DNA from: Daucus carota subsp. sativus
Lineage: Eukaryota > Streptophyta > Magnoliopsida > Apiales > Apiaceae
Length of the DNA stretch: 64,000 bases
Assembly (NCBI RefSeq): GCF_001625215.2
Contig: NC_030389.2
Location: 2,888,930 to 2,952,929, forward strand
Direction of reading: 5' to 3'
The notes beneath the pieces are model-generated. The model made no database searches. It was given only the letters and a program-made list of their open reading frames with translations, and was not told where the DNA came from. Below, piece by piece: positions 10,740 to 34,931 of this stretch (position 1 is the first letter of the stretch; every line of letters starts with the position of its first letter). A program made the translations under genes and the position numbers.

Positions 10740-12198
10740 ATTCACATTGGTGAATTGAAGAATTGAGCTTGAGCTAAGAAGGTCTGCATATATTCTTTAA
10801 CCATTTTCATATGTTGCCATTTCAATTTAAGAAAATTAGATCAAATAAACAAATATTACTTTACTAATATTTTACAAAGTTGCTGCTGTCGAAAACTGGA
10901 AACTACTTGTGTATTATAAAAATATCAAGGAACTGAACTAAATAAGCCAGGCAGGTTACTATTGGACCAAATTGGCATGTACCTTCTCTTTTCTTATACT
11001 TCTTGCTTGGGGGGCAGTGAGTCGCCTCTAACATAATAAAGTAAAAAGTAGTCAAATTACAACAATACAGCTCCCTTGAGTTTCCTTTTGAATTAGGACA
11101 TGTGTGGTGCACCATACTCTCTTGTCAAACATTTTGAAGTTTTGCATATTGCAGTTTTACTTTTTAAAGAAACCTCTATGTCATTCCTATAATGGTATGT
11201 GACTATTATTCGGATTAGTTATGGAATGTATTTAAAATTAATGGCACACATCTTGATTTTTAGAACACAAGATAATATTCTAAAAAGTGTGATATTCTTT
11301 TACAAAGTGATTGCTGTCGACCATCTTTACATATTTTCTTATTATTAAAAGATAAATTCTATAAAATGGATTTTTAAAATATAGATGCTATTGATATTGT
11401 CTTTATAATAGCTATTAGATATTATAACTTTTATTTATTAAAAAAATTATGGATAAATTATTGTAATAACTAATTGTCGAGATCCTGGGCTCCTGACTAA
11501 ATAGGAGTCCATATATTTCATTATAATCAATCAAAACATTCCTCAGAAGTCTATAAGTTTATAACGGTCCGATAAAAGAGACATGAACAAAATTGATCAA
11601 AATATTTTGACTGTTTCGAGTGATAATGATCATATATTTTCATATGACTGAATATTTTGACTGTTGCAGCAAGATTTTCAAAATAAAGCTGATTTATCAT
11701 TCATTTTTTTTTATGGTCCTATTGGTTTTTGAGTGCTCTATGTATCTCTTGCTCTTAGCATCCCCTCCCTTCAGTCTGCTACTACTCATGATTGTAGTGG
11801 AATCACATGAAAGAATTTTCCTAGAAATATTTCTCAGAAGATTTTATATATAGTAATCCATAGTCGATGGAAAAACAAACCATAATTCAAAGTCTGAAGT
11901 GACAGATTCATTTGCATCGTAATATGCAAATATCATTTCATCTGCATAACGGATACATTTGGAGTACAAAGTACATTAATATCCATCCGAATAACGGGTT
12001 TTAGAAAAACTAAAGGGATTTTAAATAATAAAAGTGTACTATGTCATTCTCATCCTCATCCTTCAGATTACAAAGTGTAAGCTTGTTCTGATACCCATGC
12101 TTACCATTATGGGTTTTAACGCATATTTTAATTACAGACTTGCAGACAATAGTATCTGGTTGACTGCTTTGATATGAGATTTGTTATATAAAATTCAG
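10740..12198. other. Helitron interior without recognised genes
   Basis: AT-rich sequence between the MADS and AGO1 fragments. I see no conserved peptide longer than a few residues and no repeat. Confidence 0.4.
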
Positions 12199-13640
12199 GT
12201 GGTTGCTTCACAAGATTGGCCAGAGATAACAAAGTATGGTGAATTGGTTTGTGCTCAACCCCATAGACAAGAGCTTATTCAGGATCTGTACGAGAGCTGG
12301 TAGGATCCAAATAGAGAAACTATGTCAGGGGCATGATCAAGTATGTTCTTCTCCCGACCTCTTATCTAACTGACTAATGCACGATAGTAGACCTATGTGT
12401 AATCTTTATGATAATTTTTAAATCAAGCTCTTTACAGTATTAGTTTTGATTCTGTGCTATAGGGAACTCCTTATTTCATTCCGAAATCAACTGGACAGAA
12501 ACCCCAGAGCATTATATTCTATAGGTATTTATTATTGCCCAGTATTATAGTGTGCTTGTATGGTACTTGTCATTGTCGTGGCCTAATGACGAGCAAACTG
12601 CAGGGATGATGTTGGTGAGGGGCGGTTCTATCAAGTTCTTCTGTATGAACTTGATGCAATTCGCAAGGTGGTATTTTTGTTGCTCTAAACTTTTGGCCCT
12701 CTAATTTAATTGTTACCATTATCTGTACTTTTTTTGTTTGCTTAAATGTGTGACTCGTGATGTCCAACCTAACATATCTGTCGCATTTTTCATGACTGAA
12801 CTTATTAAACAGGATTGTGCTTCATTAGAGCCAAATTATCAGCCTGTTGTTTGCCAACAATCATCGCAACCGTAATTCAGTTGATGGGAGTGGAAATATT
12901 TTGCCTGGTATTTCTTTGTTTTTCCGTGCATCCTGATCTATGTTGTTATACACACTGTATCAGTATTAAGAGTGTTTCCCTGCTTGTGAAATAACAGGGA
13001 CTTGTTTGGATTCCAAAATCTGTTACCCCGCCGAGTTTGACTTCTATCTGACGACCATGCTGACAAAATGTGTGGGGGGGGGGGGGGGGGGTTCATGACA
13101 GATGGATTTAGTCCCTTGCTAACAATCTATGTTGCACGTAAGTTCACCTCTATTACTGTTTGCTCATGAATAACATATTCAAATTAATATATAAAGTTAC
13201 TGCATTTAACTGGCTTCATTTTTGTGTCTTGCAGTTAGGCCAGGTGCACAAGATCTGTTTCAATAGGTGAGTAGTAATGTTTACTGGTTCTATTTTCAAA
13301 ATTTATATCTGATTGTCGTCAATTTTACTCAACTTGCCGTCTAGACTTATAATATTTTTGACAGTTCCACCAGCATATTATGCTCACTTGGCAGCATTTC
13401 AAGCTCGCTTCTATATGGAACCTGAAACATCTGATAGTGAGTCAATGGAAAGTGATGCTGCTGGTTGTCGTGGTCGTGGATGATTTGGTTCCGGTTGTTT
13501 ATCTTGTGGCGATTTGGATCGCACCTGCTCATGAAGGGTTGGAGCTTGGAAATAGGAATGCCAGTATTATTAAAGCGCTGGCTGAAGCTTGTGGATGCAA
13601 TGAAGCGCGGAATAGGAAGCAGTACAAAGTAATGAGAGAA
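12199..13640 (+). pseudogene. Captured AGO1-like Piwi-domain exons
   Basis: Seven exon-like blocks keep their GT/AG introns: about 12199-12340, 12463-12524, 12604-12667, 12813-12907, 12998-13137, 13234-13266 and 13365-13640. They read [78 protein letters not shown] and [20 protein letters not shown] with ETSDSES following. This is the C-terminal half of the Piwi domain and tail of plant ARGONAUTE1, the small-RNA slicer. TAG replaces the glutamine codon after YESW, a base is lost before the first donor, about 35-40 bp are missing in the fourth block, and an 18-G run replaces part of the fifth. It cannot make slicer but could produce AGO1-homologous RNA. Confidence 0.85.
13074..13091. repeat. 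18-base G run
   Basis: Homopolymer inside the AGO1 fragment, where the family has coding sequence. It may be real expansion or an assembly artefact. Confidence 0.7.
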
Positions 13641-13939
13641 AGTCGCTAAGGTCTTTAACACATTTCAGCTCATTGCCGAGGTGATCCGGTCTGACTTCTG
13701 CTATTTGGTTTAATGTTGAGCTATTTTGGCATTGCAGTGATTATTACATAGAAGAAGCAATTTGGGAATGGAGTTGAAATTGATTAACATAATAACATTC
13801 TTAGTCAAACAAATATTGCTTAATGACAATCTATATATTATGATCATCTATAGCCACTATTCAATATTGTTATATAACATCTCTGATATGAAGCTACTTT
13901 TAAATTCCAATAGTACTTGCCACTTGGGCTGAGGTTTCA

Positions 13940-14250
13940 ACTATTGGAGTTAGGAGAAGAAAAAGAACCATATGAAGGCACTCCCTGTTGCTGCTCCTGA
14001 TTTTGAGCCTCTATATATGACCCGCTTACTGCAGGTAGATATGGATTCAGCTGGGGTCTGAGAATGTTATGCTGACTACTATTCCTTTAATACTTGGTTG
14101 AGTTAATGTGTACAGACAAAATTATGAATTGGTTTGGCAGAGCAAACTCTATTGGCTGCTCTGGGTCATGCTGCTTATTACAGTGAAAAGTGTTTCAAAC
14201 CTCCTGAATACAAGCTTGGGAGCATGAAATACATCGACATTATCTAAGCT
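13940..14250 (+). other. Unidentified exon-like segment before Helitron 3' end
   Basis: Short open stretches (KALPVAAPDFEPLYMTRLLQ near 13975-14035, and AALGHAAYYSEKCFKPPEY near 14155-14210) look like a further captured coding fragment. I do not recognise the family. Confidence 0.3.
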
Positions 14251-14411
14251 ACAACTTTTAAATAAAACAATAGCAATCACAACACCTCCGATAATCAATT
14301 CTCCCAATCAATATGCACATCAGTAACATGTTAAGTTAAAACTATGCAATGCAAATCATAAACACGTTAGGTTAAAACTATGCAAATCAATAACACGTTA
14401 AGTTAAATCAT

Positions 14412-14441
14412 GCCCGTGCCTCGCACGGGCTATAAAGCTAG
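14412..14441 (+). other. Helitron 3' terminal hairpin and CTAG end
   Basis: Perfect 8-bp arms GCCCGTGC/GCACGGGC with a 3-base loop, then 11 bases ending CTAG, followed by T. This is the rolling-circle termination signal of Helitrons. Confidence 0.9.
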
Positions 14442-14652
14442 TTCCTAATAAATACGAAACACATAAATATAAATTCAAAATTTAGATATACAAGATTGAC
14501 AACTAATGCGTGTATGTTTCTGTACCTTCTCTACTTTAATTTGTTGTTCTCCTAAAGTCCTGGTAAGGACATAACATTATACCATTATACCAGTAGATAA
14601 TAATAGCAAGGTATCAGAAAAGAAGAGAAAAAGTAGCATATACTACCAAGTA

Positions 14653-14680
14653 CCCCCCCCCCCCCCCCCCCCCCCCCCCC
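14653..14680. repeat. 28-base C run
   Basis: Homopolymer in intergenic DNA; its exact length is likely uncertain in any assembly. Confidence 0.8.
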
Positions 14681-14761
14681 GAGTTACTCTTTTCAATTTA
14701 AAGTTTGCTCAGAATGAGATCAATGTCATGGTAATATACATCAACAGTGTTTAAATTTTTA

Positions 14762-15030
14762 CTACCTCCGTCCCATTTTATGTGAATGAGTTTGATTTTC
14801 ACGGAGATTAAGAAAAATGTAGTAAATGTAGTTGAAAAGTGGGTAAAGTGATGGGACCTATCAATATTTAATAATAGATTTGAGATGGTGGAGAAAAGTA
14901 GTGGGTGTAATAGTGTTTAATATAGAGTTAGTGGGTGTAATAGTGAAAAGTAGTGTTCAAAAATAGTAAGTATTCTAGGTTCATTCTTTTTGGGACGTCC
15001 CAAAAAAGAAATGAGGTCGGACGGAGGGAG
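14762..15030. mobile_element. Stowaway-type MITE
   Basis: The left end CTACCTCCGTCCCATTTTAT and the right end GGTCGGACGGAGGGAG are inverted copies, flanked by TA at 14760-14761 and 15031-15032. It is 269 bp and non-coding, of the same superfamily as the copy at 5218. Confidence 0.85.
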
Positions 15031-15511
15031 TATCATGTCATCAATATTTACCCAAGAAATCTTATCCCGTCGAGGAAAAAAGGAACAAATGCAATCCCTA
15101 GAAATGTGTAGACTGATATGACCAATACTCTACAAAACAGAAGTTGTGTGCAGTGGGAATGAGATGTGAACCTCAAATATATACCGCAAATTCCCGAACT
15201 ACTAATAGCATGATATTTCACACATAAGAGGGAAGGAAAAGAATGAAGCAACTTAGATTAACGACAATGAACGTTAAATGCTTGGGCCAAATAAGTACAT
15301 AACATCTCCGCCAACTATTTTCGGAAGTTTATATCAAAAGCTATAATCTGTAAGAAGTTTATATCGTTTAGGCCACACATGAAGCTAGTGTTTTGCATGT
15401 GCTTGGTGATGCAATTTTTAGTGCGACTTACATTAGTTCCCCAGATGATGAACCTTGTTTCCAATATCAGTTGAATGATAAACCGAAAAATGTAGAACTC
15501 GTGTTGATAAC

Positions 15512-15694
15512 ATGTTATGAAAATAACTACAATATAACTAGCTCAAAGAGTATAGGAAAGAGGGAGAAAAAAGACTTGTATTATCATTTTGTTGTGTTCC
15601 ATTAGGAATGTTATGAAAATAACTACAATATAACTAGCTCAAAAAGTATTGGAAAGAGAGATGCAAAACTTGTATTATCATTTTGTTGTGTTAT
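15512..15694. repeat. 96-bp tandem duplication
   Basis: The unit beginning ATGTTATGAAAATAACTACA occurs at 15512-15607 and again at 15608-15694 with few differences. It lies about 450 bp upstream of the DRP2 start codon, so it sits in that gene's distal promoter or a spacer. Confidence 0.75.
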
Positions 15695-16135
15695 AATTTA
15701 TATGATTTCTATCTGAAATACTAATAAAGTAAGAATTAGGTAATTAATAATATACACACATATATTATAGAAATGAAATAATCTTACAAAATTTTCGATA
15801 TTAATATTATATTATTCTTATAATATGCATTTATTAAATATAAAAATCGAGAAAAATAGAATACGAAGAAACAATCAATATTCAATAGTGGCTTGTTCTA
15901 ATGCAATCAAACTTTCGCTTCTCATGCTCACCAACATAGAATAACTGAATAACATTTACAATTTCAAATATACATGCATACACACATACGTTTGATTGTT
16001 TACTGTATCTCTCGTTTCATTTCAATCAAATCGCTGGGGCTTTTCTCTCTCCACAATCTCACAATACATTCATCTCTCTCTGATAAACACATTGTTACAA
16101 CATTGATTTGTTTGATTGTATTTGATCGGTGATCA

Positions 16136-30887
<14,752 letters not shown>

Positions 30888-31485
30888 ATTATACATCATA
30901 ATAATTCTAATTCATGCATTCTTGCAGGCTAGGTGTTTCCTGCTCTTTGTTGGGTTCCTTTTGAACTCATACAATGCTCTAGTAGCCTAGTAGGCTTTGT
31001 AGAAGACTTACCACGCCTTGTATATATACCTCGCAATGTAGTATCATGGGCCTTATGTCTGCGGTTTTTTGGTTCCCCACAGCGTAGCAGCAGCACCTAA
31101 TTTGCACCCTGGGCTTAGGATCGGAACAGGACATAGATTTTGCGGATTGCGACATCACCTGTATAACGGTGGAAAAGCAATTCAATTTTTGCAAATTATT
31201 ATTTTACCTGTGCTCCAGCAAGTGCTTTTACTATGTAATGACATAGCACATAGTTACATAAACAAAAAGTAGTTATCTATTTAGTTTTTTTTTGACAAAA
31301 GTTATCTATTTAGTTAATATCTGGATTCCACTTAAATTTGGTCAATATATTACAAACCAACCACCGGATGCAGTATATCTAATTTTTCTATTTTATACAA
31401 AAAGAAAATATTGTTGTCGCAATAATTTACATGAAAGTAACTGTGCTGGGCGTTGATGTTTTTGAGTTATTAATATTTTGGAGAC
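30888..31485. other. DRP2 3' UTR and spacer
   Basis: Sequence after the DRP2 stop. The 3' UTR probably covers the first 300-400 bases. No gene is seen. Confidence 0.5.
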
Positions 31486-31619
31486 ATAGGGGTTGTTTGA
31501 GTTAGCTTAAAATAAGTGACTTCTTGTTTAAATTAAAGAAGTGGAGAAGAAGTGAGAACTAAATAAGTTAATAAAGTGTTTGGAAAAGAAGTAGAAGCTG
31601 TGAGAAAGAAGCTAGTACT

Positions 31620-31792
31620 GGGGGTGTTTGGTTTTCAGAAGCAGAAGCTGCTTCTAGCTTCTGCTTCTTTTGACCCGTTTGTGTAAATAAGCAGAAGCAC
31701 TTTTAAGAAGCTGAGAATGCTAGTTTCTCTCTCACAGCTTCTGCTTCTTTTCCAATCGAAGCCGTTTCTGCTTCTCTAAACCAAACAGACCC
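31620..31792. mobile_element. hAT-like MITE
   Basis: Left end GGGGGTGTTTGGTTTTCAGA and right end TCTAAACCAAACAGACCC are inverted, with further inverted AGAAGCAGAAGC inside. Bases 31487-31610 resemble the left half of a related element (GGGGTTGTTTGAGTTAGCTT), so this copy seems nested in an older one. No target duplication is clear. Confidence 0.65.
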
Positions 31793-31910
31793 ATAATCTG
31801 CAGAGGTGAAATAGCTGTTGATTAAAATATGCAAAATTCTTCAATAATTGGCTTTGCATTATCTTTTCATTTATTTAAACCAAGGTGTGGCGGCAAAGTC
31901 TTGTAGTGAA

Positions 31911-33578
31911 CTACTCCTCAGACTTGAATGATAACAGTGGCGGCAAGCTCTGTTGATGCCTGAAAACATTGTGTGGATCAATTATACTCTTGGCCATCAC
32001 CAATCTTTCATAGTTCTTCACAAAATACTTCTCCCCCCAAGGTCTTGCCTCATCCACTCGAGAACTCAAATCTGGGCCACTACTACTACTACTACTAACA
32101 AATTCCGTAACTTCTCCCAGGTCAAGATCCATGTAGTTGACATACGCCGCTCTGGGATTTGCGGAAACATAGGGTGTCATTGCATCGTAAAACCTTCTTA
32201 GCCAGTTAATGTACTTGCTGCTTTTGCCGCTGTTGTGATCCTTTTCGTCCCATGTTATCGTGTACTCGATTGAGAAAATGTTGCCTTTTCTATGAGGAAA
32301 TGCGATGGCATCACTTGTCGTGGTTTCCATGATTCCACCGTAGGGCTCGAGCAGGGCATACGCTTTTGGTTGCTTCTGGAGGAAGTTTATCAGAGTGTCG
32401 ATCCCCACGTTTGGTAACGCCTTCTGGACGTAATCGGATTTTGTTTTGAAGTAGGATTTGCCTTGGAAATATCTTTCTTTGAGGCCGGAGATAGAGCCCT
32501 GTCCGCCACTGAAATCGGACAAGTAATCCACAGACTCTATCCAACTCATTTCTTTGCAGTCCTCTTCTGTTATTTCCATCAACGGGAAATTACTAGTTAA
32601 AATCGAGATGGCCTTGTTTCTCGGACCTTGATATAGTCCTTGAATTATCAGAGCTATTCCTTTTTTCCCCGGAACCAAGCCAGAGCTCACGAAAACCAGG
32701 ATATGAAAATTATCATCCAAGTCCTGAACAGCATCTTGGAACTGCTGGATGATTTTCTCGACTTGATTTTTCTTATGTTGCAGCCTGGCCACGGAAAGAG
32801 CTGTCACGATTTCGGGGACTTTTACGAGCCTGATTCTCCAGGCAAACACAATTCCCCAATTTCCTCCACCTCCCCCTCTAATAGCCCAGAACACATCTTC
32901 TCCCATTGCATCTCTATCGAGAATCTGTCCTCTGGCGTCCACAAGCAGCGCATCCACTATATGATCCGCGGAAACGCCATATTTTCTGCCTAGGAATCCA
33001 TATCCTCCACCTGAGAAGTGCCCTCCAACTCCCACTGTAGGACAAGCCCCTGCAGGGAAGGCATGAACGTTGCTGGACTCCGCGATTGCATAGTAAGTCT
33101 GCCCAAGCGTTGCACCGCCTTCAATCCACGCGGTCTCAGACTTCACGTCGACTGAAATCTTGTCAAGGCTCATCATATCAATAACTACAAATGCAGCAGA
33201 CGTCGTGGTCTGATTACTCGATGATGTGCTACTTATGCCCTCATAGCTGTGCCCTCCTGACCGAATTCTCATGTCGAAAGACCATTTTCTGCAGCACAAT
33301 ACTATGCTGGAAACCTCTTCTTTGCTCTTCGGTATGATGATGGCTGATGGTTTTGAAACTGAAATATCTGAAAATCTGAGATTTTGTAACGAGAAGTTGA
33401 GGAGATCAAAGTACTTAGATGCCTTGCTAGATGAGTATAAAGTGAAGTTGCTAATTTTTTGACCACGAAAACAAGAAGCGATTTCATCGAAATTTGTAGT
33501 AACACTACACAAAGAAGGAACAAGATAACATGCAGTGATGATCAGAGGGAAGTGTAAGCTCAACAGAGATTTGGCCAT
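31911..33578 (-). CDS. Berberine bridge enzyme-like FAD oxidase (intronless)
   Basis: 555 aa single-exon gene, as usual in this family; start chosen because it begins a signal peptide (residues 1 to about 24). The product should be secreted or vacuolar. The FAD-binding PCMH domain covers about 75-255 and holds both residues for bicovalent FAD: His110 in RSGGHSYEG and Cys179 in GACPTVGVGGH. Also seen: RGGGGGNWGIV (234-243), PHRKGN (428-433), NYMDLDLG (481-488) and the C-terminal BBE domain to RHQQSLPP (540-547). Cys36 and Cys95/96 could form the usual disulfide. NxS/T sites are at 44, 61 and 122. NYMDLDLG has Met where the family mostly has Arg, while the active-site Tyr482 is kept. Substrate unknown: monolignols, oligosaccharides or alkaloids are possible in this family. 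Confidence 0.93.
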   Translation of the reverse strand: MAKSLLSLHFPLIITACYLVPSLCSVTTNFDEIASCFRGQKISNFTLYSSSKASKYFDLLNFSLQNLRFSDISVSKPSAIIIPKSKEEVSSIVLCCRKWSFDMRIRSGGHSYEGISSTSSSNQTTTSAAFVVIDMMSLDKISVDVKSETAWIEGGATLGQTYYAIAESSNVHAFPAGACPTVGVGGHFSGGGYGFLGRKYGVSADHIVDALLVDARGQILDRDAMGEDVFWAIRGGGGGNWGIVFAWRIRLVKVPEIVTALSVARLQHKKNQVEKIIQQFQDAVQDLDDNFHILVFVSSGLVPGKKGIALIIQGLYQGPRNKAISILTSNFPLMEITEEDCKEMSWIESVDYLSDFSGGQGSISGLKERYFQGKSYFKTKSDYVQKALPNVGIDTLINFLQKQPKAYALLEPYGGIMETTTSDAIAFPHRKGNIFSIEYTITWDEKDHNSGKSSKYINWLRRFYDAMTPYVSANPRAAYVNYMDLDLGEVTEFVSSSSSSGPDLSSRVDEARPWGEKYFVKNYERLVMAKSIIDPHNVFRHQQSLPPLLSFKSEE

Positions 33579-33958
33579 GGTGTTAAGTTTTTCTACAAAG
33601 ATGCTAGGAAGATAAGCCCTTCAATTATATCGGAAAATATTCGATGTTTTGTGTAATGTTTCACATTTTTCAGCTGCCAATAATGGGAGAAAAGGACCCT
33701 GATCTCATGAAAAACACAAGTAATGTCCTAAATAAACAGACTTGAGAAAATGGCCCCTACTAATGCCGGATAATTTAACGTTTTCAATTTTGGAAAGAAA
33801 ATACTAAATTGTGCAGTATTTTACTCTTTTAATCCAGGGAAAACGTAATACGAAGTTGTTATGTTTTTTAACCCTAACAAAATGCTACAGTTTAATAGAA
33901 TGTTATACGAAATAGCATTATGTTCTTGTAACCTGATGTGTATGCTACACGATATAAT

Positions 33959-34141
33959 CTCTGTTCTAAAACTCGGTGATTAATCACGATTATTCACCGA
34001 TTAATCCTTGTTCCATAACTCACCGAACTGATTAATTCACCGATTAATCACCGATCAATCCGATTAATTCAATTAATCCCCGATTAATCCTTGTTTCGTG
34101 ACTTCACCGATTAAGTCCGATTCCCGCTTTTTACAACACTG
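33959..34141. mobile_element. hAT MITE (183 bp) with 8-bp target duplication
   Basis: GATATAAT flanks both sides (33951-33958 and 34142-34149). Ends are CTCTGTTCTAAAAC and TTACAACACTG, imperfectly inverted. The interior is built from repeated CCGATTAATC. It belongs to the same family as the element at 35715. Confidence 0.8.
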
Positions 34142-34254
34142 GATATAATGTTAATAAGTGATATTGAGGGTGGGTCATTTTCTCATATGGTAATATTTGA
34201 GGCATGAATGTTTTAAATTGTGATAATGAGGGCCAACACCCAAACATCCGGTCA

Positions 34255-34415
34255 CAATAGACAGTGATGATCAGAAAGAAGTGTAAGCTTAACGGAGATT
34301 GGCCATGGTGTTAAGTTTTTCTTACAAAGATGCTATGAAGATAAGCCCTTCAATTATATCGTAAAATATTCGATATTTCCTGTAATTTTTCACATGTTTC
34401 AGCTGTCAACGGAGA
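34255..34415 (-). pseudogene. Duplicated 5' end of the BBE-like gene
   Basis: This stretch repeats 33528-33690 with a few changes: the first roughly 50 nt of the BBE-like CDS, the start context (CCATGGTGTTAAG on the plus strand), the leader, and the TATA-like region TCAATTATATCG. The coding part has one base lost (GATTGGCC against GATTTGGCC), so it cannot extend as the signal peptide. It carries a promoter copy without a gene. Confidence 0.8.
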
Positions 34416-34931
34416 AAAAGTAATAAATTTCTTTTATATTACTGCGACAAGATCAGAACAGATCATGGCCAGACCCCCACAATACCATCAATTATTTTGC
34501 ATTATCATTGGTGTAGCTTTTGGAGCCTTGTTGAGTTTTAGCTTTTTCTGATAATTAAACACACTTCACGCACTCATCTTGTTTTCGACAAGATTCGAAC
34601 CCTCAACCTCTGATAAGCCGAATTGCCATGCACGAACTCTAGAGTCAAGTTCAAAATTGGCCAGCCGGCAACGAAGGCAATATATCAATTTAAGTTCAAC
34701 TTCAACATAGATAAACACTTAAAGGATGGCACTTTGTGGAGATCACAATGTGACATGAGAACGCGAAGATCACACAGTGAAAACTGTTTTTCAGCAGAAG
34801 TACTGCAAACATTCATATATATAAAGGCATGCGGATACTAGGTATCTTTATTTAAGCATCCAGCACATCAACTGAAGATACGCGTGTTTACCATACTCAT
34901 AGAACCACCGATTCCTCTTTTAGCTCAACCG
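34416..34931. other. Spacer between BBE copy and SDR gene
   Basis: There is a possible tRNA-derived SINE on the minus strand near 34555-34680 (GGTTCGAATCT resembles an RNA polymerase III box B), and a stretch near 34491-34530 that resembles SDR exon 5 (frame APKATPMIM on the minus strand). Both are weak. Confidence 0.3.

Larger units (their letters stand above)
7269..14441 (+). mobile_element. Gene-fragment-capturing Helitron (7.2 kb)
   Basis: The 5' end is TCTATTATTATATATATAAT at 7269, preceded by A (7268). The 3' end has a GC-rich hairpin (GCCCGTGC at 14412-14419, loop CTC, GCACGGGC at 14423-14430), then TATAAAGCTAG ending at 14441, followed by T. These are the textbook Helitron signs: TC start, hairpin about 11 bp before CTAG, insertion between A and T, no target duplication. 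No Rep/helicase ORF is present, so the element is non-autonomous. It carries exon-intron fragments of several host genes on the same strand as the element. A second 5'-end-like sequence near 10101 suggests one Helitron nested in, or fused to, another. Confidence 0.85.

Noticed and set aside
32640-32993. 117-residue plus-strand frame opposite the BBE-like gene
   Set aside because: Antisense shadow of a well-conserved coding exon; no start context or family match.
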